In this document: piece by piece, positions 5,077 through 6,968 of the stretch
How the letters are laid out: each line of letters starts with the position of its first letter
Numbering within the stretch: position 1 is the stretch's first letter
Origin: Caryophanales bacterium UBA1744
GTDB lineage: Bacteria > Bacillota_I > Bacilli_A > RFN20 > CAG-826
Length of the DNA: 6,968 nucleotides
Direction: 5' to 3'
Assembly: GCA_002314915.1 (NCBI GenBank)
Contig: DCHU01000053.1
Span: 1 to 6,968, forward strand
The notes under the pieces: model-generated
The model's database searches: none
What the model saw: the letters and a program-made list of their open reading frames with translations, nothing else
Told to the model about the DNA's origin: nothing
Translations under genes and position numbers: made by a program

Positions 5077-6968
5077 ATGGAACCTAAAAAGAACCCCTTC
5101 GACAACGTAACCGAAGCAATAAACAAAACCGCTTCAGAGTTTTCTAATGCCATCAAAGAAGACATAGAGAAGAGAAACCAAGAACTAGAAGCGAAAGCCC
5201 TCCAAGAGATAGAGGACTATCAACGACTAGTCAATCACTCCATATTAACCATTGATGATCAACATGCGGTGACTTTCATAAGAAACCTTGGAATGTCACC
5301 AACAATATTGACCTCTAAAGAAGCAAAGAAGATAAAGAAGGCATTCCCAATACCCGTAGAGCAAACCCTATTATGGGCAGATTGTGAAATAGACCTACGC
5401 GCTAACGGAGTGGCCATCACCAATAAAGGTGTGTTCTTTAAAACGCTTGTAACCATCAAAGATGAGAAGTTCCAAACCAAAGATAACAGAAAGACATCAG
5501 AACTCGTCTATATACCATGGCCATACTTCAGACCAGAATCATTCAATGATCTTAGAGATAAGAACAACAAACTCCTATTAGTAGGCAACTCATGCCTAGG
5601 CGCTTTTAGAGTGGCATGCGATAAAACGGTAGGAGAGATATCCCTAGTAAACAAAGAAGAGGAATCATTCATCATCGGTGAAATCTATAGAGATGATGGA
5701 CAGATGAACCCAACCGTTGCAGCTGCACCATCCGCTTTGCTTGCAGAAACCGAAGCCTTAACTAGAAGAGCAGGCCAAGGCAATATGCCTGATGGCAACG
5801 GTGGTGGTTGGATGGCTGAACAAGCCAACACAATCATCGATAACCTAAAAGGCCATAACGCAAAAGTGGTGGGCAATGACAACGCTAAATTCGGTGCAGA
5901 TAGAATGGTGGATGGAGTAAAAATCCAAAGCAAATACTGCAGTTCCGCAGCAAAATCAGTTAACCAAGCCTTTAAAGGCGAGAATGGAACATACGCCTAC
6001 GGCGATATGCAACTAGAAGTACCTGCCGATCAGTATCTAGAAGCCATAGAGTGCATGAAAAGAAAGATACTAGAAGGCAAAGTTCCTGGAGTAACCGATC
6101 CAAATGAAGCCTATAACCTCATTAGAAAAGGCAACCTCACCTATCAACAAGCCGTAAACCTCACTAAAGCGGGCACAATAGAGTCATTAACATACGATGT
6201 TGCGACAGGAACAATCACATCTTTAGTCGTGTTCTCAATATCATTTGTTATCAATACATATTTTGCATATCGCAAGACACGTAATATGAAACAGGCAATG
6301 ACAGAAGGCGCATTAAACGGAGGTAAATCCGCTTTGATGACCCTTATATCCCATGTTGGCATATCCCAGTTATCTAGAACTGCCATATTCAAAGACATCA
6401 TATCCAAGAACGCAATCATGAGTGGAGCGGCATTATCCGTTGCAACCCTCGTTCTTTTCTCAATACCGGAAACCTATAGATTGGCCACCCAGAAGATATC
6501 CGGCGCCCAATATACGGTGAATCTCATTTCTATAGGAGCATCAGTCCTCGGAGGTTATGTAGGAGGAGTAGGTGCGACCGCAATTGCAACAGCCGCAGGT
6601 GTAACCGGACTCGGCGCAGCAGCGGTATCAACTGGCGGCGCTCTCCTCGTTGGGGCAGCAGCAGGTGCTGGTGCAGCATTTGGTGCATCTATCATCTATG
6701 AAGGAGATGACGCTAAACACACGAGACTATTCAATGCGATTGCCTCATCTATGATGGTTGAGTATATGTTCAATGAAGATGATATGGTCAAATTCGTTAA
6801 CAAGATGAATAGAGTACCTGGCAAGAAGTTTAAGAAACTCTATGACTCACTCAATAAGTCAAAGAACCAAGAGAAACTAATCAGAGAGTTCTTAGAACCA
6901 TACTTTGATAGAGTAGCAGTTACTAGACCACGAATGAGTGTGGATGATTTAGAGACCGCATTTGCATA
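5077..6968 (+). CDS. PH-like / restriction-endonuclease-like / glycine-zipper membrane protein, at least 630 aa (3' end outside window)
   Basis: ATG 5077 follows the helicase stop (TAA 5073-5075) by one base, with no clear ribosome binding site, so translation is probably coupled. The frame stays open to the right edge. Residues 1-50 are charged and helical. Residues about 100-153 have the pattern 'NGVAITNKGVFFKT ... YIPWPYF' typical of small bacterial PH-like domains. Residues about 242-300 carry E248, then GADRMVDG (D275, D279) and IQSKYC (Q284, K286), an E...D...QxK arrangement like the Mrr-type restriction-endonuclease fold. A conserved-looking helical linker follows (VPADQYLEAI, GKVPGVTDPNEA, TYQQAVNL, ESLTYD). 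Then come a probable membrane helix at 379-398, another near 447-463, and a Gly/Ala zipper at about 484-543. After this the protein is soluble and charged again. A membrane-linked nuclease or toxin-like effector is the best reading, but function is unproven. Third codon positions are rich in A and C, unlike the helicase. Confidence 0.85.
   Translation, partial: MEPKKNPFDNVTEAINKTASEFSNAIKEDIEKRNQELEAKALQEIEDYQRLVNHSILTIDDQHAVTFIRNLGMSPTILTSKEAKKIKKAFPIPVEQTLLWADCEIDLRANGVAITNKGVFFKTLVTIKDEKFQTKDNRKTSELVYIPWPYFRPESFNDLRDKNNKLLLVGNSCLGAFRVACDKTVGEISLVNKEEESFIIGEIYRDDGQMNPTVAAAPSALLAETEALTRRAGQGNMPDGNGGGWMAEQANTIIDNLKGHNAKVVGNDNAKFGADRMVDGVKIQSKYCSSAAKSVNQAFKGENGTYAYGDMQLEVPADQYLEAIECMKRKILEGKVPGVTDPNEAYNLIRKGNLTYQQAVNLTKAGTIESLTYDVATGTITSLVVFSISFVINTYFAYRKTRNMKQAMTEGALNGGKSALMTLISHVGISQLSRTAIFKDIISKNAIMSGAALSVATLVLFSIPETYRLATQKISGAQYTVNLISIGASVLGGYVGGVGATAIATAAGVTGLGAAAVSTGGALLVGAAAGAGAAFGASIIYEGDDAKHTRLFNAIASSMMVEYMFNEDDMVKFVNKMNRVPGKKFKKLYDSLNKSKNQEKLIREFLEPYFDRVAVTRPRMSVDDLETAFA

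Noticed and set aside
5041..5100. Terminator or promoter between the helicase and the last gene
   Set aside because: Only one base separates the stop and start codons, and I saw no hairpin with a T-run or paired -35/-10 boxes.
6144..6419. 91-aa open frame on the - strand inside the last gene
   Set aside because: It is antisense to a continuous + strand frame with clear membrane and linker motifs. It has no recognisable domain and no support as a gene.

Overview
The window is a compact, accessory-looking stretch of bacterial DNA with every gene on the + strand and almost no intergenic space. It is fairly A+T-rich, uses AGA for Arg and TGG for Trp, and ends its genes with TAA or TAG, with no in-frame TGA. 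This suggests a low-GC Bacillota-type bacterium (Erysipelotrichia, Clostridia or an uncultured Bacilli lineage) with the standard code. That assignment is weak because no taxonomic marker gene is present.

Layout: (1) 1-195 is the C-terminal end of a larger protein that resembles the tail of the M41 (FtsH-type) peptidase domain. (2) 197-622 is a 141-aa protein of unknown function, starting one base after the previous stop. (3) 639-1034 is a 131-aa acidic protein of unknown function with an ideal ribosome binding site. (4) 1046-1073 is a promoter-like sequence placed so that transcription would begin at the next ATG, which suggests a leaderless mRNA. (5) 1080-5075 is a 1331-aa superfamily 1 (UvrD/helicase IV-like) DNA helicase. 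It carries a nuclease-like insertion inside the motor, two topoisomerase-type four-Cys zinc ribbons, and two consecutive domains resembling the RecQ C-terminal (RQC) winged helix. (6) 5077 to the window end is a protein of at least 630 aa. It has a PH-like N-terminal region, a compact restriction-endonuclease-like motif (E...D...QxK), a conserved-looking linker, two predicted membrane segments and a long glycine-zipper tail. It is cut off by the window edge.

The combination of an ATP-dependent protease tail, two small orphan proteins, a multi-domain helicase/nuclease and a membrane-associated nuclease-like protein is the kind of gene set found in defence or conflict islands. One possible reading is that the helicase senses or processes unusual DNA structures and the last protein is a membrane-linked nucleic-acid-cutting or membrane-disrupting effector. 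This is inference from domain content and tight packing only. Codon use differs strongly between the helicase and the last gene, so the cluster may be a mosaic of separately acquired parts rather than one co-evolved operon.

No tRNA, rRNA, CRISPR array, insertion sequence or clear terminator was seen. No gap between genes exceeds about 45 bases.
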